From Pricia antarctica (GTDB taxonomy: Bacteria; Bacteroidota; Bacteroidia; Flavobacteriales; Flavobacteriaceae): a DNA stretch of 64,000 nt. This document shows, piece after piece, positions 25,631 to 35,015 of this stretch. A model generated the notes under the pieces. The model was not told where the DNA came from. It saw nothing but the letters and a program-made list of their open reading frames with translations, and searched no databases. The stretch's first letter is position 1; each line of letters begins with the position of its first letter. The stretch spans positions 62,001 through 126,000 of the forward strand of contig DRGL01000040.1 of NCBI GenBank assembly GCA_011050085.1. Reading direction: 5' to 3'. The translations under genes and the position numbers were made by a program.

Positions 25631-28348
25631 ATGAAAAAGAAAGCATTAAAAATAACGGGAATCATAGTTCTTATACTTATTGCTATTTTAATCGCCGTTC
25701 CATTTTTTCTTGAAGGGAAGATTGGCGATATTATAAAGAACAATGTCAATAAAAACGTAAATGCCACCTTCAATTTTGATGAGGCGGATTTAAGTCTTTT
25801 AGCTAGCTTTCCAAATGCCGAAGTTAGTCTCAAAGGGGTTAGTCTGATTAATAAGGCTCCCTTTGAGGGCGATACCCTTTTTGCCTCAAAAGAAGTAGCC
25901 CTGAAAATGGGGATTGGTGAGTTGTTCAAGGGAGCGGACGATCCTATAGGGATTAAAAGTTTGATAGTCGATGGTGCCAAACTTTACATTACTGTAGATT
26001 CCGAGGAGAATGCAAGTTATAATGTAGCCTTGGATACTGGCGAGGAAGCGGCCCCCGAAGAAGATGCTTCCAACAGCTTCATGCTTGATTTGCAATCTTA
26101 CGAAATTTCCGACGCCCGTATTGTTTATGACGACCGGGCTGCAGGTATGCGGTTTGAAATTTCGGAAATGCAGCACACAGGTAGTGGAGACCTTTCACTT
26201 GACAAATCCGAACTACAGACCATGACCGACGGTCTTGTATCCTTTGAAATGGACAGTACGAACTATTTGAATAAAAACAAGATTAAACTCGATGCATTGA
26301 TAGGTGTCGATTTGAAGGAAAGTAAATATTCTTTTTTGAAGAACGAGGCATTGATCAATCAGTTGCCTTTGGTTTTTGAAGGTTTTGTCAAACTTAATGA
26401 GGATGAGACCCAAGAAGTTGATATCAGCTTTAAAACGCCATCTTCTGATTTCAAAAATTTCTTGGCGGTAATTCCTGAGGAATATTCCAAAAACATCGAA
26501 AACGTCAAGACTTCGGGAGATTTTGTTGTTGAAGGGAAGTTCAATGGTGTTGTCGAAGAAACGCATATCCCAAAATTTAATATTGCGATCAAATCTAACA
26601 ACGCATCCTTTAAGTACCCTGATCTACCCAAATCGGTTACCAATATCAATATTGACACTAAGATTACTAATAGCAACGGTATTGTAGATGATACCTACGT
26701 AGATATTGACAAGCTATCGTTTATGATTGATCAAGATAAGTTCAACATGACGGCCAACGTAAAAGAGCTGATGGGTAATACCAAGGTAAAGGCCCATATT
26801 GATGGTAAAATGAACTTGGCGAACATATCCAAAGCCTATCCTGTTCCGGCGGATATGAATTTAAAGGGCTTGCTTACGGCGGATATCAATACGGCTTTTG
26901 ACATGGCATCCATCGAGAAAGAACAGTATGAAAATACGGCCACTACGGGGACCATGAGCTTAAGCGGTTTTGAGTATACTTCCGAAGATTTTGCAAACCC
27001 GATCAAGTTGAGTACCATGGCCGTTACCTTCAACCCTAAAACCGTTACGCTACAGCAGCTTGACGGCACCACCGGAAAGACTGATTTTAGTGCGAAGGGA
27101 ACTATCGATAATCTATTGGGCTATATGTTCAACGACGAAAATGTGCAAGGCAATTTCGATTTGAATGCCAACACTTTTGCTCTCGACGATTTCATGGTCT
27201 CTGAAACCGAAGAACCTTCCAGTGAAAAACAGGAAGAGAGCAATGAGAAATCTGATGCACCCGTTACCGAAGAGAAGATAAAGATTCCATCATTTTTGGA
27301 TGTGACCATAAACGCTGCGGCCAAGACAGTTTTATATGATAATTTGACCTTAAAAGACGTTAAGGGAACGCTACGGATAAAAGATGAAACTGCCACACTC
27401 TCGAATATGACATCCTCCATTTTTGATGGTAATATGTCATTTAATGGTAAGGTATCTACGAAACAGGAAACGCCCACCTTTAATATGACGCTCGATATGA
27501 GCCAGCTTCAAATCGCTGAAACCTTCAAGTCGTTAGATTTGTTGAAATCGCTTGCGCCGATTGCTCAGGTCATACAAGGTAAGCTTAGTTCGGATATTTC
27601 GCTTTCCGGAAACTTGACCGATGACCTCTTGCCCGATTTGATGACCCTAAGCGGTACTATTTTGGCCGATATTATGACTGAGAAAATCGATACTGAAAAG
27701 GCGCCCCTATTATCGGCATTGGATAGTAAATTAGGCTTTATCGATATGGACCAACTAAATCTTAAAGACCTTAAAACCAAAATGTCGTTCGAAAACGGAT
27801 TGGTTTCGGTAGACCCGTTCACGGTCAAATATAAAGATATCGCTATAAATATAGGTGGAACGCACACTTTCGATAAAAAGTTGGATTATAAAGCGACGAT
27901 GGATGTACCCGCCAAATACTTGGGTGGGGAAGTGAACAAGTTGCTAGGCCAAATCGGTGAAGAGGACTTGGAAAATCTTACCATTCCCGTAATCGCCAAT
28001 ATTGGGGGTAACTATAGCAGTCCGAATGTTACCACCGACCTGACCTCCGGTATGAAAAGCCTAACCAGTAAGCTGGTAGAAATACAAAAGCAGAAGCTCG
28101 TCAACAAAGGTAGGGACAAGGTCAAAGATTTAATCGGTGATGCCGTTGGCGGAGGTACTACTAAAGAGGGTGGCAAAAAACAGGATGCAAAAGAAATTCT
28201 GGGCGATTTGTTAGGCAATAAGAAAACGGATTCGGTACCGACCAACACGGGAGAAAAATCCCCTAAAAAAGAAGATGAGGTTAAAGAGAAGGCCAAAAAC
28301 ATTCTTGGGGGCTTCCTCGGTGCTAAAAAGAAGGATACGGCAAATTAA
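25631..28348 (+). CDS. AsmA-like envelope protein
   Basis: 905 residues. An N-terminal membrane anchor (KITGIIVLILIAILIAVPFF) is followed by an AsmA-type start of the periplasmic part (GKIGDIIKNNVNKNVNATFNF, then SLLASFPNAEVSLKGVSL). A long beta-rich groove-like body comes next, and an AsmA C-terminal region (KIDTEKAPLLSALDSKLGFI, LKDLKTKMSFENGLV). The last 90 residues are charged, low-complexity and repetitive (KDLLGDAVGG-type; ILGDLLGNKKTDS; NILGGFLGAKKKDT). AsmA-like proteins belong to the bridge-like lipid transfer superfamily and are thought to move phospholipids between membranes. It stands alone in the same direction as sppA; its stop is followed by a strong bidirectional terminator. 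Confidence 0.85.
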   Translation: MKKKALKITGIIVLILIAILIAVPFFLEGKIGDIIKNNVNKNVNATFNFDEADLSLLASFPNAEVSLKGVSLINKAPFEGDTLFASKEVALKMGIGELFKGADDPIGIKSLIVDGAKLYITVDSEENASYNVALDTGEEAAPEEDASNSFMLDLQSYEISDARIVYDDRAAGMRFEISEMQHTGSGDLSLDKSELQTMTDGLVSFEMDSTNYLNKNKIKLDALIGVDLKESKYSFLKNEALINQLPLVFEGFVKLNEDETQEVDISFKTPSSDFKNFLAVIPEEYSKNIENVKTSGDFVVEGKFNGVVEETHIPKFNIAIKSNNASFKYPDLPKSVTNINIDTKITNSNGIVDDTYVDIDKLSFMIDQDKFNMTANVKELMGNTKVKAHIDGKMNLANISKAYPVPADMNLKGLLTADINTAFDMASIEKEQYENTATTGTMSLSGFEYTSEDFANPIKLSTMAVTFNPKTVTLQQLDGTTGKTDFSAKGTIDNLLGYMFNDENVQGNFDLNANTFALDDFMVSETEEPSSEKQEESNEKSDAPVTEEKIKIPSFLDVTINAAAKTVLYDNLTLKDVKGTLRIKDETATLSNMTSSIFDGNMSFNGKVSTKQETPTFNMTLDMSQLQIAETFKSLDLLKSLAPIAQVIQGKLSSDISLSGNLTDDLLPDLMTLSGTILADIMTEKIDTEKAPLLSALDSKLGFIDMDQLNLKDLKTKMSFENGLVSVDPFTVKYKDIAINIGGTHTFDKKLDYKATMDVPAKYLGGEVNKLLGQIGEEDLENLTIPVIANIGGNYSSPNVTTDLTSGMKSLTSKLVEIQKQKLVNKGRDKVKDLIGDAVGGGTTKEGGKKQDAKEILGDLLGNKKTDSVPTNTGEKSPKKEDEVKEKAKNILGGFLGAKKKDTAN

Positions 28349-28436
28349 GTGAACCCATGTCACCAACTGGAAAAAAAGTTGGTTACTTATTAGATAGATA
28401 TACTAGTCCGTCAGAATTGCTGCCCATTACAAAAAA

Positions 28437-28466
28437 AATGGCAGCTTCAGTAACGAAGCTGCCATT
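28437..28466. terminator. Bidirectional terminator
   Basis: A perfect 12-bp stem (AATGGCAGCTTC with GAAGCTGCCATT, loop AGTAAC) is flanked by an A run on the left and a T-rich stretch on the right. It sits between the convergent AsmA-like and reductase genes and can serve both. Confidence 0.85.
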
Positions 28467-28501
28467 CAAAATAGTTATTATTACGAAGTATAACTTCAAC
28501 A

Positions 28502-29497
28502 TCAAACTTTTACCACCATTTTACCTTTGTTCTTCCCGTCGAACAAATCTATAAAAGCTTGGGGGATATTTTTAAAACCTTCAACGATAGTTTCCTCATA
28601 ATGTAATTTATCTTCGTTTAGCCAATCGGCCAATTGTTTTGTGGCAGCGCCAAATTCGTTCGTATGGTCACGCACTAAAAAACCTTGCATCAAAACCGTT
28701 TTCCGTACTAAGGTGCCTTCATATCTTGGGCCGGTCGGCACTTCGGTAGCATTATATAATGAAATGGCACCGCAATTAATAACACGGCCATTTTTATTGA
28801 TATTTTCCATGGCAGCGTCTAAAATTTCACCTCCGACATTATCAAAATAGACATCTACGCCATCGGGGCAAGCTTCCTTAATGGCTTTATCCATATCATC
28901 GGTAGTCTTATAATTAATACCTTTATCAAAACCGAATTTCTCTTTCATCAGTTTCAATTTCTCATCCGTTCCGGCGATACCAACTACGTGGCAACCTTTT
29001 ATCTTTCCAATTTGTCCTACAATACTACCAACTGCACCTGATGCTCCAGAAACGAGAAGGGTTTCGTCTTTTTTCAATTTACCGATATGCTCTAAGCTAA
29101 TATATGCTGTTAGTCCTGTAAGTCCTAATACCCCAAGATAGGCAGATAGTGAGGCTTTATCAGAATCTACTTTGGTTAAGCCTTTACCAGTAGAGGTTTG
29201 AAATTCTTTCCATAGTAGCATGCCATTAACAAAGTCACCCTTTTTAAAATCGTCGTTATCGGATTCCACCACTTCGGCAATTATTCCCGATTCGACGGGC
29301 TCATTCAATTTGAAAGGTTCGATATATGATTTCTGGTCACGCATCCTACCTCGCAAATAGGGGTCAACTGAAACGTATTTAGTTTTCAAAAGAATTTCTC
29401 CTGAACCTGCCTCAGGTTTCTCTTCCTCTATAAATTTAAAATCCTTGAGCTGAGGTTTGCCATCCGGTCTATGTATTAACTGTATGCTGTTGTTCAT
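28502..29497 (-). CDS. NADP-dependent MDR-family oxidoreductase
   Basis: A 331-residue zinc-free medium-chain reductase of the CurA/leukotriene-B4 12-hydroxydehydrogenase group. It begins with an N-terminal GroES-like domain (SVDPYLRGRM), then the nucleotide-binding domain (VSGASGAVGSIVGQIGKIKG; GIAGTDEKLKLMKEKFGFD) and FDNVGGEILDAAMENINKNG. It probably reduces conjugated enones or aldehydes such as lipid peroxidation products with NADPH. No zinc-ligand cysteines are present. The gene is single, ending at a shared terminator; the substrate is not known. Confidence 0.92.
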   Translation of the reverse strand: MNNSIQLIHRPDGKPQLKDFKFIEEEKPEAGSGEILLKTKYVSVDPYLRGRMRDQKSYIEPFKLNEPVESGIIAEVVESDNDDFKKGDFVNGMLLWKEFQTSTGKGLTKVDSDKASLSAYLGVLGLTGLTAYISLEHIGKLKKDETLLVSGASGAVGSIVGQIGKIKGCHVVGIAGTDEKLKLMKEKFGFDKGINYKTTDDMDKAIKEACPDGVDVYFDNVGGEILDAAMENINKNGRVINCGAISLYNATEVPTGPRYEGTLVRKTVLMQGFLVRDHTNEFGAATKQLADWLNEDKLHYEETIVEGFKNIPQAFIDLFDGKNKGKMVVKV

Positions 29498-29806
29498 AAT
29501 GTTAAATTTTTAGTAATGATTTTAAAGTAATGGGTAATCGCGTTAACCCTTAATGCAAAGCAAAGGAATTATAGCGCGTTATTCGTTAAGGAAAAAATCT
29601 TGTCTGTTTTTTTAAATTATTAGTACCGCGCTTTATAGCAATTACAGAAATATACTAAACGCTTTGTTTTAGAGTATGCATTTCATGAATGCTGTATCTA
29701 ATATTTCATAGCCTTAGTTTTGAACCTATTTTATTAAAGACGCAGTCTTAAATTGAGATACTATTAAATTTATTCCTAAGACATATGGAAAGATGTAGTT
29801 AAGGTA
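29498..29806. other. Intergenic region
   Basis: This 309-base AT-rich stretch lies between two minus-strand genes. No gene, RNA or clear hairpin is seen. It should contain the promoter of the reductase gene. Confidence 0.4.
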
Positions 29807-30601
29807 TTACTTAATCGATAGTCCGATATAAAAACCTTCGCTACCGCGTACATTGAAAACGGTATCGTCTTCGAAAATAAAATACTGGCCTTTGATGCCT
29901 TTCAGCAAACCTGAAAACTCAGGGGTTTTACTTAAATTGAGGCTCTTTACCTTCTTCGGATATCGGAGTACGGGAAAATCGAGATGGGTTTCCTCGCTAT
30001 AATTGATATAATAATCCATTGCCTCTTCAGGAATATACGCCTTTAATTTTTGGCGCCAATCAACCAAATTTTCGTCTTCTATGTCATTGGTCAACATCTT
30101 TCGCCAATTTGTTTTGTCGCCGACATGGTCTTTGAGGGCCACCTCAGTGATTCCCGCCAAATAGCGATTGGGAGCTTCCAAAATCTCGATGGCTTCATGG
30201 GCACCTTGATCGATCCAACGGGTAGGTACTTGGGTCTTACGGGTAACACCTACTTTTATAGTGCTTGAATTAGCCAAGTAAACAACATGAGGCTTTAGTT
30301 GCACCCTTTTTTCATATTCCAGATCTCTATCCTCTTTGCCTAAGTGCGCAGTGCTTAATTCGGGGCGCATGACCCAATCGCCGGCCGATGGGATATCGAA
30401 AAAGCAATTTTTACAGAAACCCTGTCGATAGATGGGCCTGTTTTCGCCGCAGTTCAGACATTGGTATTTTATGAAACGAATTGTCAATTGTTTGTCAAGT
30501 ACCTGATTCACATTTAAAAAATCATCCTCAAAAATCATGTAATATTGAATGGGATGGCCGATTTCGGTTCTCATCTTTCGTAGTACACCTTCGTATTGCA
30601 T
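29807..30601 (-). CDS. DUF2797 family protein
   Basis: 264 residues. A zinc-ribbon-like cluster of two CxxC pairs is seen at about 43-63 (YQCLNCGENRPIYRQGFCKN, with the second pair CKNC). After it comes the diagnostic stretch VYLANSSTIKVGVTRKTQVPTRWIDQGA, with EILEAPNRYLAGITEVALKD, as in the DUF2797 family. The GIY-YIG-like arrangement of strands in that stretch (VYLAN...KVGVTR) hints at a nuclease-related fold, but function is not known to me. The gene is divergent from the GH3-like gene, with 63 bases between them. Confidence 0.88.
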   Translation of the reverse strand: MQYEGVLRKMRTEIGHPIQYYMIFEDDFLNVNQVLDKQLTIRFIKYQCLNCGENRPIYRQGFCKNCFFDIPSAGDWVMRPELSTAHLGKEDRDLEYEKRVQLKPHVVYLANSSTIKVGVTRKTQVPTRWIDQGAHEAIEILEAPNRYLAGITEVALKDHVGDKTNWRKMLTNDIEDENLVDWRQKLKAYIPEEAMDYYINYSEETHLDFPVLRYPKKVKSLNLSKTPEFSGLLKGIKGQYFIFEDDTVFNVRGSEGFYIGLSIK

Positions 30602-30664
30602 GATTTCAAATTTGACTATCCTGTTTTTTAAACCTATTTTAGGCGGATAAAGATATCCAAAAAA

Positions 30665-32179
30665 ATGCCGATACCTATTGTAAATTCCATAGCATCATGG
30701 CTTCTGAAAAAGCGTTATCATCAGATAGAACTTTTTCTTAAATATCCGTCAGAGGTGCAAGAAGAGGTATTGCAGCAATTGCTTGATACTGCCAGGGATA
30801 CCGAAATCGGAAAGCAATATGAATTCGAAAGCATATCGAACTATACGACGTTTCGTGAACGTGTGCCGATAGTTTCGTACGAAGAGATGCAGCCGCTTAT
30901 TGAACGCACACGTCGTGGAGAGCAGAACTTATTTTGGCCAACTTCTATAACCTGGTTCGCCAAAAGTAGCGGTACAACCAATGCCAAAAGCAAATTTATC
31001 CCCGTAAGTGCCGAGTCTTTGGAAGATTGCCATTATAAATCCGCCAAAGACTTGCTCTGTCTCTATTTGAACAATAACGAAAACTCTCAACTTTTTTTAG
31101 GGAAAAGCCTTCGGCTTGGCGGGAGTAAAGAGCTTTATGAAGATAATGGTTCTTTCTTTGGCGACCTCTCCGCAATCTTAATAGACAACATGCCCCTTTG
31201 GGCCGAGTTTAGCAGTACCCCCAGCAGCAAGGTGTCTTTAATGAGTGAATGGGAAAGTAAACTAAAGGCTATTATCCAAGAGAGTACCCAAGAGAATGTG
31301 ACCAGCCTAGCGGGCGTTCCCTCTTGGATGCTGGTATTGCTCAATCAGGTGCTAGAAGAAACTGGAAAAGAATCTATTTTTCAGGTTTGGGAAAATCTTG
31401 AGGTTTACTTTCATGGCGGCGTTAGTTTCAACCCTTATAAAGAACAATACCGAAAGTTGTTTCCCAGAAAAAATTTCAGGTATTATGAAATATACAATGC
31501 CTCCGAAGGTTTTTTTGCTATTCAAGACCGTAATAATTCTGATGAGTTACTGTTAATGCTCGACTACGGTATTTTCTATGAATTTATTCCCATGAATAAA
31601 TTCGGTTCTGTGGAGCAGAAAGCGATACCCCTTTGGGAGGTCAATACCCAAACCAACTATGCCATTATTATAACTACAAATGCCGGCTTGTGGCGATATC
31701 AAATCGGAGATACCGTGCGTTTTACGTCAACAGATCCCTATCGGATTAAGGTTACCGGAAGAACTAAACACCATATCAATGTATTCGGCGAAGAGTTAAT
31801 AATTGAAAATGCAGAGGAAGCCTTAAAAACGGTTTGCTTAAAAACCGGTGCAGAAATAAAAGATTACACAGCGGGACCAATATTCATGAAAGGTAAGGAA
31901 AAGGGAGCCCATGAATGGATTATCGAATTTAGAAAGCCTCCCGAAGAGCTCGATTATTTTATTGAAATGTTCGATAATGCGCTCAAGGCATTGAACTCCG
32001 ATTACGAGGCCAAGCGCTACAATAATATAACACTTAAAATGCCTAAAGTGCACATAGCGCGGCAGCAACTTTTTTACGACTGGCTAAAATCAAAAGACAA
32101 GCTGGGCGGCCAACATAAGATACCAAGATTGTCCAATAAAAGGGACTACATCGAAGAATTGCTCCATATGAACAATTAA
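30665..32179 (+). CDS. GH3-family acyl-adenylating enzyme
   Basis: 504 residues. Related to plant GH3 auxin/jasmonate-amido synthetases, which adenylate a carboxylate and conjugate it to an amine. Motifs include the ATP loop SSGTTNAKSKFIPVS (about 100-114), YFHGGVSFNPYKEQYRKLFP, YNASEGFFAIQD, YEFIPMN and GLWRYQIGDTVRFTS, TGRTKHHINVFGEELI. All are placed as in bacterial GH3 proteins. Bacteroidota commonly carry one copy; the natural substrate is unknown. A short reading stretch and then the alpha/beta hydrolase gene follow on the same strand, about 70 bases away, probably in one operon. Confidence 0.9.
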   Translation: MPIPIVNSIASWLLKKRYHQIELFLKYPSEVQEEVLQQLLDTARDTEIGKQYEFESISNYTTFRERVPIVSYEEMQPLIERTRRGEQNLFWPTSITWFAKSSGTTNAKSKFIPVSAESLEDCHYKSAKDLLCLYLNNNENSQLFLGKSLRLGGSKELYEDNGSFFGDLSAILIDNMPLWAEFSSTPSSKVSLMSEWESKLKAIIQESTQENVTSLAGVPSWMLVLLNQVLEETGKESIFQVWENLEVYFHGGVSFNPYKEQYRKLFPRKNFRYYEIYNASEGFFAIQDRNNSDELLLMLDYGIFYEFIPMNKFGSVEQKAIPLWEVNTQTNYAIIITTNAGLWRYQIGDTVRFTSTDPYRIKVTGRTKHHINVFGEELIIENAEEALKTVCLKTGAEIKDYTAGPIFMKGKEKGAHEWIIEFRKPPEELDYFIEMFDNALKALNSDYEAKRYNNITLKMPKVHIARQQLFYDWLKSKDKLGGQHKIPRLSNKRDYIEELLHMNN

Positions 32180-32251
32180 TTGTTGATATTTGTCCTTATA
32201 TGCGGAGATTGCTGCTCGTATTTAACCGAACATCAAATTAAACTTAGCATT

Positions 32252-32815
32252 ATGGCAGAAAGACTTGTGATCGTTTCCGACATGTGGGGCGTTAAAAAAG
32301 GACTCTGGATTACCTCTTACCTAGGATATCTACAGCAATATTTCGACATTACTTTCTACGACTGTCAGCAACTTGCGCATCTTGATGTGGTCGTAAATTC
32401 TGAAGAAAATATACATAAAGCTTTTGTTGAGGGCGGTATCACTACTGCAGCAGCCCATCTTTTGAAAAAGGAGAAAGAGCCCGTTCATTATCTGGGATTT
32501 AGTACGGGAGGTACCATCGCTTGGAAAGCGAATCTAATGGGGCTGCCGATGAAATCGCTCTACACGGTTTCATCGACACGAATACGCACAGAGAGCAAAG
32601 CGCCTGCATGTCCGACCACTGTATTATTTGGTGATAACGATATGTACAGGCCGAAGTCGAGTTGGTATGAAGAGACCGGTGTACAAGGTGAACTGATCAA
32701 AGGTTTTGGTCACAATATGTATACCGATGAAAAAATTATTAAAAAGGTTTGCTTAGACCTATTACAGTCCGTAACGCAAGTAACAAAAATCAAGGAAAAA
32801 GAAAAAGCGATGTAA
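32252..32815 (+). CDS. Alpha/beta hydrolase family protein
   Basis: A 188-residue small hydrolase. The start is ATG 32252 (MAERLVIVSDMWGVKKG); the frame is open further upstream to the GH3 stop, but that part (MLIFVLICGDCCSYL) is unlike a real protein start. The nucleophile elbow is GFSTGGTIAW, the acid is in VLFGDNDMYRP and the His in KGFGHNMYTD. The chain is short and lacks a lid. Behind the GH3-like gene it may cleave the same kind of ester or amide, which is inference. Its stop codon lies inside the loop of its own terminator. Confidence 0.8.
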   Translation: MAERLVIVSDMWGVKKGLWITSYLGYLQQYFDITFYDCQQLAHLDVVVNSEENIHKAFVEGGITTAAAHLLKKEKEPVHYLGFSTGGTIAWKANLMGLPMKSLYTVSSTRIRTESKAPACPTTVLFGDNDMYRPKSSWYEETGVQGELIKGFGHNMYTDEKIIKKVCLDLLQSVTQVTKIKEKEKAM

Positions 32816-32829
32816 ATAATCGCTTTTTT
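32802..32829 (+). terminator. Terminator overlapping the hydrolase stop codon
   Basis: The 10-bp stem AAAAAGCGAT / ATCGCTTTTT ends in a T run. The stop codon TAA lies in the loop region. It ends the GH3-hydrolase operon and, read on the other strand, does not fit clpX, which ends at 32887. Confidence 0.8.
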
Positions 32830-32886
32830 GAAGGAATATTAATTTTTTAGATATGATGCTCCAAACTTTTGGCTTGGTGCTCCCGC

Positions 32887-34122
32887 TTAAGAGACCGCTT
32901 TGAGTTTCTTGATAGTCTCATACGACAATTTATCTTCCGCATAGGCTTTGGTAACCTTGAATTCAGTGTCGTCGGTGCTGGGCATTTCAAACATAGCATC
33001 CGTAAAAATAGCCTCGCATAAAGAACGTAATCCTCTAGCCCCTAATTTGTATTCTATTGCTTTTTTGACAATATAATCCAAGGCTTGATCGGTAATTGTA
33101 AAACTGATATCATCCATTGCAAACAGTTTTTCGTACTGTTTGATAATAGCATTTTTAGGTTCGGTAAGAATAGCACGAAGTGTCTGTTCGTCTAGTGGAT
33201 TCATATGGGTCAACACGGGAAGTCTTCCAATAATTTCGGGTATCAATCCAAATTCCTTTAAATCTTTAGGAATTATATATTGCAAAATGTTGGTCTCATC
33301 GAGATTCTCATCTGCTTTGGAAGATTTATAGCCAACCGCTTGCATATTTAATCGCTTGGTAATAGCCCGCTCAATTCCGTCAAAGGCACCACCGGCAATA
33401 AATAGGATGTTCTCGGTATTTACTTCAATGAACTTTTGATCAGGATGCTTTCTTCCACCTTTTGGCGGTACGTTTACACTAGTCCCCTCCAATAATTTTA
33501 AAAGGCCTTGTTGTACCCCTTCCCCAGAAACATCTCGGGTTATGGATGGGTTATCACTTTTACGGGCTATTTTATCGATTTCGTCGATAAATACAATGCC
33601 GCGTTCCGCTTTTTCGAGATTGTAATCCGCCGCTTGTAATAATCGGGTGAGAATGCTTTCAACGTCTTCCCCCACATAACCGGCCTCGGTTAAAATAGTA
33701 GCGTCGACGATGGCCAAAGGTACATTCAACATTCTGGCGATAGTCTTGGCCATCAAGGTTTTACCGGTTCCAGTCTGTCCGACCATGATGATGTTACTTT
33801 TCTGAATTTCTATATCATCATCTTTGCTCTTGGCTTGCAACAATCTTTTGTAGTGATTGTAAACCGCAACGGACATAACTTTCTTGGTTCGTTCTTGGCC
33901 GATGATATAAGTATCTAAAAAATCCTTTATTTCTTGAGGCTTTTTAAGAATGAGTTCTGAAGATAAATCGTTCGTCTTCGTCTGTCTTGATTCCTCGGCA
34001 ACAATACCATGGGCCTGTTCGATGCATCTATCGCATATATGCGCATCAAGCCCTGCAATCAAAAGATTGGTTTCGGGCTTTTTTCTACCACAGAACGAGC
34101 ACTCTAAATTTTCTTTTGCCAT
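32887..34122 (-). CDS. clpX: ATP-dependent Clp protease ATPase subunit ClpX
   Basis: 411 residues. The N-terminal zinc domain has C8, C11, C30 and C33 ([16 protein letters not shown]). Walker A is GQTGTGKT (115-122), Walker B FIDEID (about 178-183), and [18 protein letters not shown], with the substrate-gripping pore loop region [11 protein letters not shown], follows the ClpX plan. It unfolds tagged proteins and feeds them to ClpP. It lies 96 bases downstream of clpP on the same strand; order tig-clpP-clpX. Confidence 0.97.
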   Translation of the reverse strand: MAKENLECSFCGRKKPETNLLIAGLDAHICDRCIEQAHGIVAEESRQTKTNDLSSELILKKPQEIKDFLDTYIIGQERTKKVMSVAVYNHYKRLLQAKSKDDDIEIQKSNIIMVGQTGTGKTLMAKTIARMLNVPLAIVDATILTEAGYVGEDVESILTRLLQAADYNLEKAERGIVFIDEIDKIARKSDNPSITRDVSGEGVQQGLLKLLEGTSVNVPPKGGRKHPDQKFIEVNTENILFIAGGAFDGIERAITKRLNMQAVGYKSSKADENLDETNILQYIIPKDLKEFGLIPEIIGRLPVLTHMNPLDEQTLRAILTEPKNAIIKQYEKLFAMDDISFTITDQALDYIVKKAIEYKLGARGLRSLCEAIFTDAMFEMPSTDDTEFKVTKAYAEDKLSYETIKKLKAVS

Positions 34123-34218
34123 ATATCTTTCTAACTATTCTCGATAGACCTAAACGCAGAATTACGGCTTTTGGTCTACCTTTCATCGAAAAGTGGATAA
34201 TGTTAAGCTCTAAATCGC

Positions 34219-34899
34219 CTATTTAATATCTCGCGTCAATATTTCATCTATCATACCATATTCCTTAGCTCTATCAGCTTTCATCCAATAATCACGGTCG
34301 CTGTCTTCGTGAATTTTTTCAATCGTCTGTCCGGAATGTTTGGCGATAATCTTATATAATTCGTCCTTTAATTTCAGAATTTCCCTTGCCGTGATTTCAA
34401 TATCACTGGCTTGGCCCTGTGCACCACCCATAGGTTGATGAATCATGACTCGGGAATGGGTTAGCCCGCTGCGCTTACCTTTCGTACCAGCGCAAAGCAG
34501 TACTGCCCCCATTGATGCGGCCATACCTGTACAAATGGTAGCGACATCGGGTTTGATAAACTGCATCGTATCATAGATGCCCAAACCGGCATAAACACTA
34601 CCTCCGGGAGAGTTAATATATATCTGGATATCTTTATTGGCATCGGTACTTTCTAAAAACAACAACTGTGCCTGTACAATATTGGCAACTTGGTCGTTGA
34701 TGCCCGTACCCAAAAAGATGATCCGGTCCATCATCAGACGTGAGAATACATCCATAGCCACAGCGTTCATTTGCCGTTCTTCTATGATATTCGGGGTGAG
34801 TCCGACAGGATTCATACTATCGACAATCTTGTCGTAGTACATACTGTTTATACCCTGATGTTTTATTGCGTAATTCTTGAATTCTTTTCCGTACTCCAT
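34219..34899 (-). CDS. clpP: ATP-dependent Clp protease proteolytic subunit ClpP
   Basis: 226 residues from the ATG at 34899 ([20 protein letters not shown]), which matches the usual Flavobacteriia start. An in-frame ATG at 34965 would add 22 residues unlike the family, so I do not use it. The catalytic triad is S129 ([11 protein letters not shown]), H154 (VMIHQPMGG) and D203 (DRDYWM). The protease core forms a tetradecamer that degrades ClpX-delivered substrates. It is sandwiched between tig and clpX. Confidence 0.96.
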   Translation of the reverse strand: MEYGKEFKNYAIKHQGINSMYYDKIVDSMNPVGLTPNIIEERQMNAVAMDVFSRLMMDRIIFLGTGINDQVANIVQAQLLFLESTDANKDIQIYINSPGGSVYAGLGIYDTMQFIKPDVATICTGMAASMGAVLLCAGTKGKRSGLTHSRVMIHQPMGGAQGQASDIEITAREILKLKDELYKIIAKHSGQTIEKIHEDSDRDYWMKADRAKEYGMIDEILTRDIK

Positions 34900-35015
34900 T
34901 TTATTTTGTTCGATATAGTTAGAACCGACGCTGGTAAAAGCTGCCGAAAAATTTTGTTTCAGCACCTTAAAGATACCTTTATTTTTGAAAAGGTCTCAAG
35001 TCTGATAACCGCTTT

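Noticed and set aside
34900-34965. 22-residue upstream extension of clpP
   Set aside because: The stretch [16 protein letters not shown] is unlike any ClpP start; [14 protein letters not shown] matches the usual Flavobacteriia start.
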